64,000 nt of DNA from Lactobacillus sp. ESL0785 (GTDB taxonomy: Bacteria; Bacillota; Bacilli; Lactobacillales; Lactobacillaceae). Made by a program: the position numbers and the translations under genes. Positions 26,196 through 33,622 of this stretch are shown one piece after another. Under the pieces are notes generated by a model that was not told the origin of the DNA, made no database searches, and saw nothing but the letters and a program-made list of their open reading frames with translations. Where the stretch lies: contig NZ_CP113916.1 in assembly GCF_029395455.1 (NCBI RefSeq), forward strand, positions 248,001 to 312,000. The letters are read 5' to 3'. Positions within the stretch are counted from its first letter, which is position 1, and each line of letters starts with the position of its first letter.

Positions 26196-26654
26196 ATGTT
26201 TTATCAAAATTTAATTGATTTAAATATTTCTGTAAAAACTGAAGAACAACTATTTGATTTAGTAGGGTCAAGAGCAATTAACTTAAATTATGCTAATTTG
26301 GGATATATTTCAAATTTAGAAAAGAGAGAATTGTCTTATCCAACTGGATTAAAGTTTCCACAGATTTCTCTTGCCTTGCCACATGTTGATCCGCAATATG
26401 TTAATAATCCATTTATTTATATTGCTCGGACTAATCAGCCATTAGTTCTTAAGCAAATGGGAGATAGCGCAGAAATGACAGCCAATAATTTTTTGTTTTT
26501 AGGCTTAAAGAATGGTAATAAGCAACCAGAACTTTTAGCAAAAATAATATCTGCTTTTCAAGATGAAAATTTTGTAGAGCAATTTAAGAAAACAGAAGCT
26601 TCAGAAAGAATGCTTCAATTAGTTAAAGGAAAGTTTGAGGGATTATTAAAATGA
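26196..26654 (+). CDS. PTS EIIA component, galactitol (Gat) family
   Basis: Cytoplasmic phosphocarrier of 152 residues in the EIIA-Man/Fru-like PTS_EIIA_2 fold. The likely phosphorylated histidine is His63 in ISLALPHVDPQYV. It takes phosphate from HPr and passes it to the EIIB encoded next. RBS AAGGGAGG is strong. It overlaps the EIIB gene by 4 bases (ATGA). Separate A, B and C proteins are the Gat family arrangement. Confidence 0.88.
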   Translation: MFYQNLIDLNISVKTEEQLFDLVGSRAINLNYANLGYISNLEKRELSYPTGLKFPQISLALPHVDPQYVNNPFIYIARTNQPLVLKQMGDSAEMTANNFLFLGLKNGNKQPELLAKIISAFQDENFVEQFKKTEASERMLQLVKGKFEGLLK

Positions 26655-26968
26655 AGACTATCTTAGTTTGTTGTGGTACAGGAGTTGCTACTAGTCCACA
26701 AGTTGCCAATAAAATAAATGATTACTTAGCTGAACAAGGTTTGGATCAAATAGCTAAAGCAACGCCCGAACCAGTTGCAGAAGCTAAGGGTTCTGTTGAA
26801 AATGATGCTAATGTTATTGTTTATGTCGGAATTGCACCTGCAGATGGTGAGTTACAAGAAGCACTCGATAAAAATAATGTCGTTGGCATGGTAGGGTTAC
26901 CATGGTTAACTGGTATGGGTCAAGAGGAAGCCAATCAAAAAATAGCAGATATTGTAAGACAAGCTTAA
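26651..26968 (+). CDS. PTS EIIB component, galactitol (Gat) family
   Basis: Phosphocarrier of 105 residues with the active-site cysteine in MKTILVCCGTGVATS (Cys8, before the GTG loop). It transfers phosphate from EIIA to the sugar carried by EIIC. It is translationally coupled to EIIA; 26 bases separate it from EIIC. The family also serves arabitol, ribitol and tagatose-type substrates, so galactitol should not be assumed. Confidence 0.88.
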   Translation: MKTILVCCGTGVATSPQVANKINDYLAEQGLDQIAKATPEPVAEAKGSVENDANVIVYVGIAPADGELQEALDKNNVVGMVGLPWLTGMGQEEANQKIADIVRQA

Positions 26969-26994
26969 TAACAAGTCACAAGGAGATGATTTGA

Positions 26995-28359
26995 ATGGAT
27001 TGGAACGCGATAGTTCAAGGAATTTTAAGTGTCGGAGCCCAGGTTTTGATTCCAATTTTAATTATGATTTTGGGATTGATTTTTGGTATGAAGCCTTCTA
27101 AAGCAGTTACTTCTGGACTTTATTTAGGAACTGGATTTATTGGCATGTCAATGGCAATTAATCAATTGACACAAACTGTTAGTCCAGCTGCAAAAGCATT
27201 GGCAAAGTATACAGGTATTAATTTACCAGCTGTTGATTTTGGTTGGACGGGCGCTGCTTCAATTACATGGAGTTGGACATTGGCCTTTCTATTTTTTGCA
27301 GTGGAAATTGTAGTTAACATTGTTATGCTACTTGCTAAGATGACTGATACGATGAACGCTGACATGTGGAATGTTTGGGGCGTTGCATTAACTGGTTATA
27401 TGGTTTATCAAATTTCAGGTAGTTTAATTTGGGGCTTTATCTGTGGTGCTCTTCAAGTGGTAATTTGCTTGAAACTAGGTGATATGTGGAGCAAAGAAAT
27501 CGCTAATATGCTTGGTTATGAAGGTGTAACTGTTACACATATTGAAGCATTTACTGCTGTTATTATGTCGCCAATTAATAAATTGATGGATTACATTCCT
27601 ATTTTTAATCGTGAATGGGATGCTACTGCTTTAAAGAGAAAAATAGGTGTTTTTAGTGAGCCTGTAGTTATGGGATCGATTATTGGTCTGATTTTAGCTT
27701 TAGCAGGAAGATATAGTATTGGTGACGCACTTAATCTCGCGGTCACTGTAGGTGCGGTAATGGCGATTTTTCCAGTAATGGCTAAGTTCTTTATGGATGC
27801 TTTGACACCATTTGGTTCAACTATGAGTGACTTTATGAAAAAGCATGTTAAAGGTAGAACATTTGTCATCGGTTTAGATTGGCCTATTTTAGGTCAAAGT
27901 ACGGAATTATGGGTAACAATGGTTCTAATGATTCCTGTATCAATTATTTATGCTGCTATTTTACCTGGGAATACTATTTTACCAATTGCTGGTGTTATTA
28001 ATTACTGTATTGGTGTTGGTGGATTGTTACTTACAGGTGGCAATTTACTAAGAATGCTGGTTTTAGGCGTTATTTATGAACCGGTTTTCTTATACGGTGC
28101 ATCATACTTTGCTAATATTTTTACTAAATTAGCTAAATCGAGTACTTCCATTAAGGTACCAGCTGGATCTCAGGTCTCATGGAGTTCAATTGAAGCTCCT
28201 GAGTTAAGATATGCAATGGCTTGGGCTGGACGTGGCAATATTTGGGCTATTATAGGATTGATTGCCTTACTTGCTATTTTCTGGTGGCTATATAGATCAT
28301 TTAAAAAGAATCCGATTCCAGCTTTAAAGTATCAAAAACCTACTGCTAAAACAGAATAG
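26995..28359 (+). CDS. PTS EIIC permease, galactitol (Gat) family
   Basis: Membrane permease of 454 residues with about ten to eleven hydrophobic segments, beginning WNAIVQGILSVGAQVLIPILIMILGLIFG and containing the family stretch AVDFGWTGAASITWSW. It carries and phosphorylates the substrate with EIIA/EIIB. RBS AAGGAGATG. Located between EIIB and a 70-residue membrane protein. No alditol-phosphate dehydrogenase gene is present in the operon, unlike classical gat operons, so the substrate may already be a ketose. Confidence 0.88.
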   Translation: MDWNAIVQGILSVGAQVLIPILIMILGLIFGMKPSKAVTSGLYLGTGFIGMSMAINQLTQTVSPAAKALAKYTGINLPAVDFGWTGAASITWSWTLAFLFFAVEIVVNIVMLLAKMTDTMNADMWNVWGVALTGYMVYQISGSLIWGFICGALQVVICLKLGDMWSKEIANMLGYEGVTVTHIEAFTAVIMSPINKLMDYIPIFNREWDATALKRKIGVFSEPVVMGSIIGLILALAGRYSIGDALNLAVTVGAVMAIFPVMAKFFMDALTPFGSTMSDFMKKHVKGRTFVIGLDWPILGQSTELWVTMVLMIPVSIIYAAILPGNTILPIAGVINYCIGVGGLLLTGGNLLRMLVLGVIYEPVFLYGASYFANIFTKLAKSSTSIKVPAGSQVSWSSIEAPELRYAMAWAGRGNIWAIIGLIALLAIFWWLYRSFKKNPIPALKYQKPTAKTE

Positions 28360-28368
28360 GAGTTACAA

Positions 28369-28581
28369 ATGAGAAAAAGCTCAAGTAAAAAAATCTTTTG
28401 GACTTGTTTGTCTTTTTTAACTTTTGGTTTATTTAGTTTGGCACTTATTTCTAAAAATTATTGGCTTAATATTTTCGTTATTATTTTAGGGATGCTTATT
28501 AATAAGAAGGGAAGTGATGTTCTTTTTATTAAAAAAAGTTTTATTGCTAAAAATGATATGAGGAGGAAAAATAATTTATGA
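28369..28581 (+). CDS. Small membrane protein of 70 residues in PTS operon
   Basis: Unrecognised. It has a basic N-terminus (MRKSSSKKIFW), two adjacent hydrophobic stretches (TCLSFLTFGLFSLALIS and YWLNIFVIILGMLI) and a basic tail (KKSFIAKNDMRRKNNL). GGAGTTACAA precedes the ATG; it starts 9 bases after EIIC and overlaps the aldolase gene by 4 bases, so it is an integral operon member. Topology is probably a hairpin with both ends in the cytoplasm. It could be an accessory subunit of EIIC; there is no sequence proof. Confidence 0.65.
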   Translation: MRKSSSKKIFWTCLSFLTFGLFSLALISKNYWLNIFVIILGMLINKKGSDVLFIKKSFIAKNDMRRKNNL

Positions 28582-29348
28582 AATATCCTGCAGGAAGAAT
28601 TCCTTTTGAATATGAACGGGAAGACTTAGCAAAAGTTGTTCGTGAAGTTATGGAACGTCGAGACACTAATATTGTTGGTGGCAATATTAGTATTAAGGTT
28701 CAAGACGAAACGGGTAAAAATTATTATGTTATGACACCAACAATGATGTCAGAAGCATATATGGGTTATCTAAATGCTGATCAAATTTTGGTTATTGAAC
28801 CACATACGCGTAGAGTAATTTCAGGTAATGGCAAAGTTACTCGTGAGATTAATATGCATGAAGCAATTTATGATACCAATCCAGATATTAAATGTGTTTT
28901 TCACTCACATGCAGATCAGTGTATGTTTTGGGGAACAAGTGGCTTGAATATGCCAAATGTTACAGAAGCTACACAAAAACTTAAAGAAATTAGAACGCTT
29001 GACTGGCACCCCATGTGTACAGAAGAACTGGCCCAATATGTTGCTGGTGAAATTAAGAAGTTAGGTTCTAAAGCTTTAAGAAATGGTTTTCTGTTGAATT
29101 CTCATGGTACATTGTTTACTTCAGGTGGTAAGGATATGGATCCATTAACAGCACTCCATAAATCTTTAGCCGATGTAGATATTACCGAATATAATGCTAA
29201 AGTTGCATATAAGCAAACTGTTTTCCAACAAATTGGAGTATTGGATGGATATTATTCTGAAGATACTAAAATTGGAACTTGGGAAGATGTTAAGGCCGGA
29301 AAAGCACTTTATAATAAAAAAACAGCTCAAAATAAAAAGGGCGACTAA
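28578..29348 (+). CDS. Class II aldolase/adducin family protein
   Basis: Zinc-dependent aldolase fold of 256 residues. NIVGGNISIKV, VMTPTMMSEAYMGYL, VFHSHADQCMFWG with two metal histidines and LLNSHGTLFTSGG with the third are visible. Relatives include L-fuculose-1-phosphate and L-rhamnulose-1-phosphate aldolases, which cleave a ketose 1-phosphate to DHAP and an aldehyde. AGGAGG sits before the ATG. As the last gene of the Gat-type PTS operon it probably cleaves the imported sugar phosphate, directly or after the PfkB kinase acts. The exact substrate is unknown. Confidence 0.82.
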   Translation: MKYPAGRIPFEYEREDLAKVVREVMERRDTNIVGGNISIKVQDETGKNYYVMTPTMMSEAYMGYLNADQILVIEPHTRRVISGNGKVTREINMHEAIYDTNPDIKCVFHSHADQCMFWGTSGLNMPNVTEATQKLKEIRTLDWHPMCTEELAQYVAGEIKKLGSKALRNGFLLNSHGTLFTSGGKDMDPLTALHKSLADVDITEYNAKVAYKQTVFQQIGVLDGYYSEDTKIGTWEDVKAGKALYNKKTAQNKKGD

Positions 29349-29433
29349 AAAGTGCCCTTCTTACAAAGTTTGACCACTTTGACAATATAATATTTTTTTA
29401 TTGAATGCAACTATTTATCAAGATTAATTGTGC

Positions 29434-29462
29434 AAAACCTGATCATTTTGATCAGGTTTTTT
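29434..29462 (+). terminator. Terminator after class II aldolase gene
   Basis: AAAACCTGATCA / TGATCAGGTTTT stem with a 3-base loop and a T run. A weaker GC stem (29337-29359) directly at the gene end lacks a T run. Confidence 0.88.
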
Positions 29463-29554
29463 GGTGTAATTTATTGATAGTTATTGTTTGAATAAGTTAA
29501 GTTACACAAAGATAAATATATAAAATTTAAGTAATTTTTTAGCAGGTGAATTTA

Positions 29555-29673
29555 ATGATGAAAAAATTGCAATAACAATTAGATAAAATTGCATTTGCGG
29601 CTAAAGAAATTAACTTAAGTCAGCGCATAATTACCAAGTATTGCCGAAAATTGAATATTGCTAACAGTTGTTA
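29555..29673 (+). pseudogene. Possible remnant of a small regulatory gene
   Basis: An ATG pair opens MMKKLQ, then a TAA; the same frame continues as QLDKIAFAAKEINLSQRIIT and ends KYCRKLNIANSC before a stop. The continuation has an HTH-like composition. The region has no RBS-quality start and no other ORF. It fills part of the 388-base gap between the aldolase and the aldo/keto reductase; the rest of the gap is the two terminators and AT-rich DNA. Family not recognised. Confidence 0.25.
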
Positions 29674-29678
29674 ACCTC

Positions 29679-29719
29679 AAAAAAATAGCAACAATCTGAA
29701 TATACAGATTGCTGTTATT
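29679..29719 (-). terminator. Terminator of aldo/keto reductase gene
   Basis: On the minus strand AATAACAGCAATCTG pairs with CAGATTGTTGCTATT and is followed by a T run. Confidence 0.85.
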
Positions 29720-29736
29720 TATTATCAAAGTGAATT

Positions 29737-30678
29737 TTACGGTAGATCATTACCTGCAGCTAAGTAAATGTCATACCATTCTTGTGCGGTTAGATCGATG
29801 TCAGCACCTTTAGCACTGTCAATAATATGGTCTGGATTCATAGTGCCGATAATAACCTGAATTTTAGCAGGATGGCGCAAAATCCATGCCGCCGCAATGG
29901 CATTCTTGGAAACACCTTTTTGATCGGCTAATTTTTGCAAGGCAGCATTTACTTGTGGGAATTTAGGATTACCAATAAAGTTACCCTCGATTTGGCCATA
30001 TTGAAATGGTGACCAAGCTTGAACGGTCATGTTGTGCAAGCGTGAATAGTCAAGGACACCGCGGTCGTGGTCAATACTACGTGCATCAGTCATATTAGTA
30101 TGAATGCCAAAGTCAATTGGCCCCGTGTGCATAACGCTAAATTGCAACTGGTTAATCAGTAACTTTTGACTAATACCTTGTTGCAACAATGCAACTTGCA
30201 TTGGATTAAAGTTAGAAACACCGAAGTGGCGCACTTTTCCTGAAGTTTGTAATTCGTCAAAGGCAGCACTAATTTCAGCTGGGTCCATCAGGGCATCAGG
30301 TCGATGCAAAAGTAGACTATCTAGGTAGTCAATGCCCATTCTGTTTAAAATGCCGTCAACAGCATTGATAATGTACTTTTTAGAAAAATCGTACCGGGTG
30401 GTTTTGTAATTTAGTTCGGAATTCTCGTAAATACCAGTTTTGGATTGGATATAAAAGTCATCGCGGTTAAGACCAGATTGTTTAAAGGCTTTGCCAAAAA
30501 TTTTCTCAGATTTACCATGTCCGTAAATGTCAGCCGAGTCAAGACAGTTGATTCCAACTTCATGAGCAGTTTCGAGAGCGGTCACGGCTTGATTAACGGT
30601 TAAGGCATTCATGCGCATAATACCTAAAGCAATGGCTGAACCAGTAAAGTTTGTCTGACCAATTTTAATTTGTTTCAT
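29737..30678 (-). CDS. Aldo/keto reductase
   Basis: NADPH-dependent oxidoreductase of 313 residues with a TIM-barrel fold. The catalytic tetrad can be placed: Asp and Tyr in INCLDSADIYGHGKSE, Lys in FYIQSKTGIYE and His in DSLLLHRPDALMD. C-terminal ILRHPAKIQVIIGTMNPDHI fits the cofactor-binding region. Closest to the YdhF/AKR11-12 type that reduces short aldehydes; physiological substrate unknown. RBS GGAGG lies on the minus strand just upstream. It is a single-gene unit between terminators. Confidence 0.88.
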   Translation of the reverse strand: MKQIKIGQTNFTGSAIALGIMRMNALTVNQAVTALETAHEVGINCLDSADIYGHGKSEKIFGKAFKQSGLNRDDFYIQSKTGIYENSELNYKTTRYDFSKKYIINAVDGILNRMGIDYLDSLLLHRPDALMDPAEISAAFDELQTSGKVRHFGVSNFNPMQVALLQQGISQKLLINQLQFSVMHTGPIDFGIHTNMTDARSIDHDRGVLDYSRLHNMTVQAWSPFQYGQIEGNFIGNPKFPQVNAALQKLADQKGVSKNAIAAAWILRHPAKIQVIIGTMNPDHIIDSAKGADIDLTAQEWYDIYLAAGNDLP

Positions 30679-30840
30679 AAGAATACCTCCTTACAATTAG
30701 TATAAAGCTTTTTTAGACAAAAAGTATGGCGAATAATTAAGGCTGATATTTAATTACAAAAAGGAAACATATTTTCCTTAATAGAACAATTCTTGCAAAT
30801 AATACGAATTATTAATAAATATCTTTATACTTAATCTTAA

Positions 30841-30914
30841 AAATCCGAATAATAAGCATAAAAAGCATTGAAATTTTACATTTTAAAGTCTACAATTAAC
30901 AAGAATTATCAATT
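30841..30914 (+). promoter_or_regulatory. niaP promoter with conserved flanking boxes
   Basis: TTGAAA (30868-30873), 17-base spacer, TACAAT (30891-30896). An AAATCCGAAT box lies 17 bases upstream of the -35 and TAACAAGAATTATCAATT directly follows the -10. The same arrangement, with the same spacings, precedes the binding protein gene at 60.4 kb. Confidence 0.7.
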
Positions 30915-30938
30915 GATGGTTTAGTGATAAATAATAAC

Positions 30939-30962
30939 AAGATAGTGGGTACCAGCTATCTT
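30939..30962 (+). promoter_or_regulatory. Near-perfect 24-base palindrome in the niaP leader
   Basis: AAGATAGTGG and CCAGCTATCTT surround GTA; the arms pair fully except near the centre. It lies in the 5' leader about 35 bases after the predicted start site and 20 bases before the niaP GTG. There is no T run, so it may be an operator or an mRNA hairpin affecting translation. Confidence 0.45.
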
Positions 30963-30981
30963 AATTTGTGAGGATAAAAAA

Positions 30982-32148
30982 GTGTATCATAAAAAGGGAT
31001 TTATTTTTGCAATCGTGGGAACAGCTTGGCTGTTTGATGCGATGGATGTTGGACTGCTGTCCTTTATTATGCCAATTGTTCATCAGGAGTGGACATTGAC
31101 TAATTCTCAAACCGGATTAATTAGTTCAGTTAGTACAATTGGGATGATTTGCGGTGGCTTCTTCTTTGGTTACTTAGCTGATCGGATTGGACGTAAGAAC
31201 ACGTTAATGTTGTCGCTGCTTACATTTTCAATTGGTAACTTTATTTTAGCTTTTGCTCAAGGATTTGATTCTTTTTTGATCATTCGTTTCTTTGTTGGCA
31301 TGGGGCTTGGCGGTGAACTGCCAGTGGCAGCAACTTATGTTTCGGATTTATACAGTGGAGCTAAGCGGTCACGGATGTTAATTTTAGCTGATAGTTTCTG
31401 GGCTTTGGGTTGGTTAGTTGCGTCGTTCTTGTCATTTGCATTAAATGGTATTTTGTCATGGCGGGGATTATTAATTGTTACTGCGATTAGTGCCTTTTTT
31501 GCAATTGTTGTGCGAAAGCAAGTGCCAGAATTAAAAAAGCCAACTGCTAAAAAGCATCATTTTGTCATTAGTAAATTTTTGAATTTTAAAACGATAATGC
31601 TATGGCTAGCATGGTTTATGGTAATGTTCAGTTATTATGGTATGTTTATGTGGCTGCCAGGAATTATGACTAGCAAGGGTAATAGTGTTGTTGATAGTTT
31701 TGGTTATTCTGTCATTATTATTGTGGCGCAATTACCCGGTTACTTTACAGCGGCATGGTTGACCAAAAAAATTAATTTGCGTTATATTTTTGCTATCTAT
31801 ATGATTGGCACTGCAGTTGGTGCGGTTTTATTTGGTCAAGCGCAAACGCCGGTTGCAACAGTAATTTGTGGTTGTATCCTATCATTCTTTAATTTGGGTG
31901 CTTATGGGACGATTATTGCAATTACTCCTAGTATTTATGATTCGGCAATTCGGGGGACAATGACTGGGATTGCTGAAGGTATTGGCCGAATTGGTGCAGT
32001 TATTGGGCCGCTTTTGGTTGGTATTTTAATTGATCAAAAAGTAGGCATTAATGCGATTTTTATTATTTTTATGGTTTCTTTAGTTATTGGGGCTGCTGCG
32101 ATGTTGCTAATTCCTAATCCAGAACATTCAACGGTTGAGGAAGGATAG
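30982..32148 (+). CDS. niaP: MFS transporter, NiaP-like (niacin or quinolinate uptake)
   Basis: Twelve-helix transporter of 388 residues in the aromatic acid:H+ symporter branch. TM1 has WLFDAMDVGLLSFIMP (the Asp motif), loop 2-3 has GYLADRIGRKNTL, TM4 GMGLGGELPVAATYVSDL. This pattern fits NiaP, the niacin transporter of Bacillus and others. The next gene is nadC, 4 bases later, which strengthens a role in pyridine supply. Since nadA and nadB are not here, the partner of nadC could be imported quinolinate. GTG start with GAGGATAAAA as RBS. Substrate is inference. Confidence 0.75.
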   Translation: MYHKKGFIFAIVGTAWLFDAMDVGLLSFIMPIVHQEWTLTNSQTGLISSVSTIGMICGGFFFGYLADRIGRKNTLMLSLLTFSIGNFILAFAQGFDSFLIIRFFVGMGLGGELPVAATYVSDLYSGAKRSRMLILADSFWALGWLVASFLSFALNGILSWRGLLIVTAISAFFAIVVRKQVPELKKPTAKKHHFVISKFLNFKTIMLWLAWFMVMFSYYGMFMWLPGIMTSKGNSVVDSFGYSVIIIVAQLPGYFTAAWLTKKINLRYIFAIYMIGTAVGAVLFGQAQTPVATVICGCILSFFNLGAYGTIIAITPSIYDSAIRGTMTGIAEGIGRIGAVIGPLLVGILIDQKVGINAIFIIFMVSLVIGAAAMLLIPNPEHSTVEEG

Positions 32149-32152
32149 TAAG

Positions 32153-33001
32153 ATGAATAACTTATTATTACGCGAAAAATTAATCACTTTTTTGAAAGAA
32201 GATCTTGAAAAGGGTGATTACAGTACCCAATTTTTAACTAATAAAAAAATTAGCGGTCATTTTGTTGCCAAGCAAGATGGGGTTATCTGTGGTCAGCAGG
32301 TACCACAGGTTGCTTACAATTTGTTAGGTCAAGCTCAGTATGAACCGTTAGTTGCGGATGGTACGGTTATTAAAAAGGGTATGCAAATTGGTAAGGTAAC
32401 TGGCGATGCTGCTGTGATTTTAAGTGCTGAACGAGTTGTATTGAATTTAATTCAACGCATGAGTGGCATCGCGACAATGACTCATATGGCAATTCAAACT
32501 CTGAATGATGCAACAATTAGAATTACTGATACCCGTAAAACCGCGCCGGGTCTACGGATGTTTGATAAGTATGCTGTTAAAATTGGTGGCGGGGTTAATC
32601 ATCGTTTTGGTTTAACCGGCGGCGCGATGTTGAAGGATAATCATTTAGCCTTAATGGGTGGAGTTAAAAAGGCACTTACGACATTACAATCAGTTCAAGG
32701 TCCGTTAACACCAATTGAGGTTGAGGTAGAATCGCTGGCAGAATTACAAGAAGCAATTGCTGTTAAACCAACAACAATCATGTTTGACAACCAATTGCCA
32801 GCAACGATTAAGGAGTGGTCTGAATTAGTGCCAGATGAAATTGTAACTGAAGCTTCTGGTGGCATTACAATGGCTAATTTAGCTAGTTATCGTGGCTGCG
32901 GTGTTGATTATCTTTCAATGGGCTGCTTGACTAACGATGTGACACCAGTTGACATTAGTTTTTTGGTTCAAGGCGTATATAAATCTGGCGTAATTAATTA
33001 A
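32153..33001 (+). CDS. nadC: Nicotinate-nucleotide pyrophosphorylase (quinolinate PRTase) NadC
   Basis: Converts quinolinate and PRPP to nicotinate mononucleotide and CO2. About 282 residues, with VVLNLIQRMSGIATMT, ITDTRKTAPGLRMFDKYAVKIGGGVNHRFGL-type active site (Arg, Lys and His residues), MLKDNHLALMGG, IEVEVESLAEL and SGGITMANLASY. ATG 32153 follows AAGGATAGTAAG and gives the usual N-terminus. It overlaps nothing but lies 4 bases after niaP, so the two form an operon. NadC without NadA/NadB nearby points to quinolinate salvage. Confidence 0.93.
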   Translation: MNNLLLREKLITFLKEDLEKGDYSTQFLTNKKISGHFVAKQDGVICGQQVPQVAYNLLGQAQYEPLVADGTVIKKGMQIGKVTGDAAVILSAERVVLNLIQRMSGIATMTHMAIQTLNDATIRITDTRKTAPGLRMFDKYAVKIGGGVNHRFGLTGGAMLKDNHLALMGGVKKALTTLQSVQGPLTPIEVEVESLAELQEAIAVKPTTIMFDNQLPATIKEWSELVPDEIVTEASGGITMANLASYRGCGVDYLSMGCLTNDVTPVDISFLVQGVYKSGVIN

Positions 33002-33082
33002 ACAGTCTAGTCAACTTTTAGGGCAATGGTAAAATTGATTTTACTGAATAATTACTTTTATTGGGAAAAAGGAATGAAATTT

Positions 33083-33577
33083 ATGAATACTAAAGAAGAC
33101 TATATTAATAAGTTGGGTTTGGAACCACATGCTGAAGGCGGCTGGTTTAAAGATATTTCACATAGTCCTGATAAATATTTTGCTCCAGAAAGTGATGGCG
33201 AACGGTATCGTTACACGTCAATTATTTTTTTGCTTGATTCAAGCAGTCCCTCGCATTTACACAAGTTAAATCATGACGAAATCTGGTTTTATCATGATGG
33301 GCAGCCAGTTATTATCCATTGTATTAGTGAATCTGGTAAATACTGGACGGTTAAGTTGGGCAAGGATATCAAGAATGGTGAGGTTTTACAATACAGTGTG
33401 CCGCAAAATACCATCTTTGGTGCTGAAATAGCAGGTAGTGGTTTTGGCGTTGTTAGTTGTGTCGTTGCTCCGGGTTTTGATTACCATGACTTTATTTTAT
33501 TTACACGCAGTGAGTTACTAGAACAATATCCACAATTGTCTGCTGTGATTACCAAAATGACAGTAGCTGAAAAATAA
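33083..33577 (+). CDS. Cupin protein, DUF985 family
   Basis: About 164 residues. The DUF985 pattern is clear: LGLEPHAEGGWFKDI at the start, YTSIIFLLDSSSPSHLHKLNHDEIWFYHDG (cupin metal region with several His and Glu), then VPQNTIFGAEI and SCVVAPGFDYHDFILFTRSEL. ATG 33083 is chosen because AAAAGGA ends 9 bases before it; the upstream in-frame ATGs at 33026 and 33074 lack spacing. Members are beta-barrel proteins with no agreed function. It stands alone between nadC and a terminator. Confidence 0.85.
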   Translation: MNTKEDYINKLGLEPHAEGGWFKDISHSPDKYFAPESDGERYRYTSIIFLLDSSSPSHLHKLNHDEIWFYHDGQPVIIHCISESGKYWTVKLGKDIKNGEVLQYSVPQNTIFGAEIAGSGFGVVSCVVAPGFDYHDFILFTRSELLEQYPQLSAVITKMTVAEK

Positions 33578-33589
33578 TTTTGTAATTAA

Positions 33590-33622
33590 AAAAAGCGTTC
33601 CTAGTTAATTAGGAGCGCTTTT
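33590..33622. terminator. Bidirectional terminator between cupin and acyltransferase-like genes
   Basis: AAAAGCGTTCCTA / TAGGAGCGCTTTT stem with A and T runs on both sides. The stop codon of the minus-strand gene lies inside the hairpin. Confidence 0.85.

Noticed and set aside
30939..30962. T-box leader upstream of niaP because of GGGTACC
   Set aside because: The conserved T-box, specifier loop and terminator are missing; the sequence is only a palindrome.
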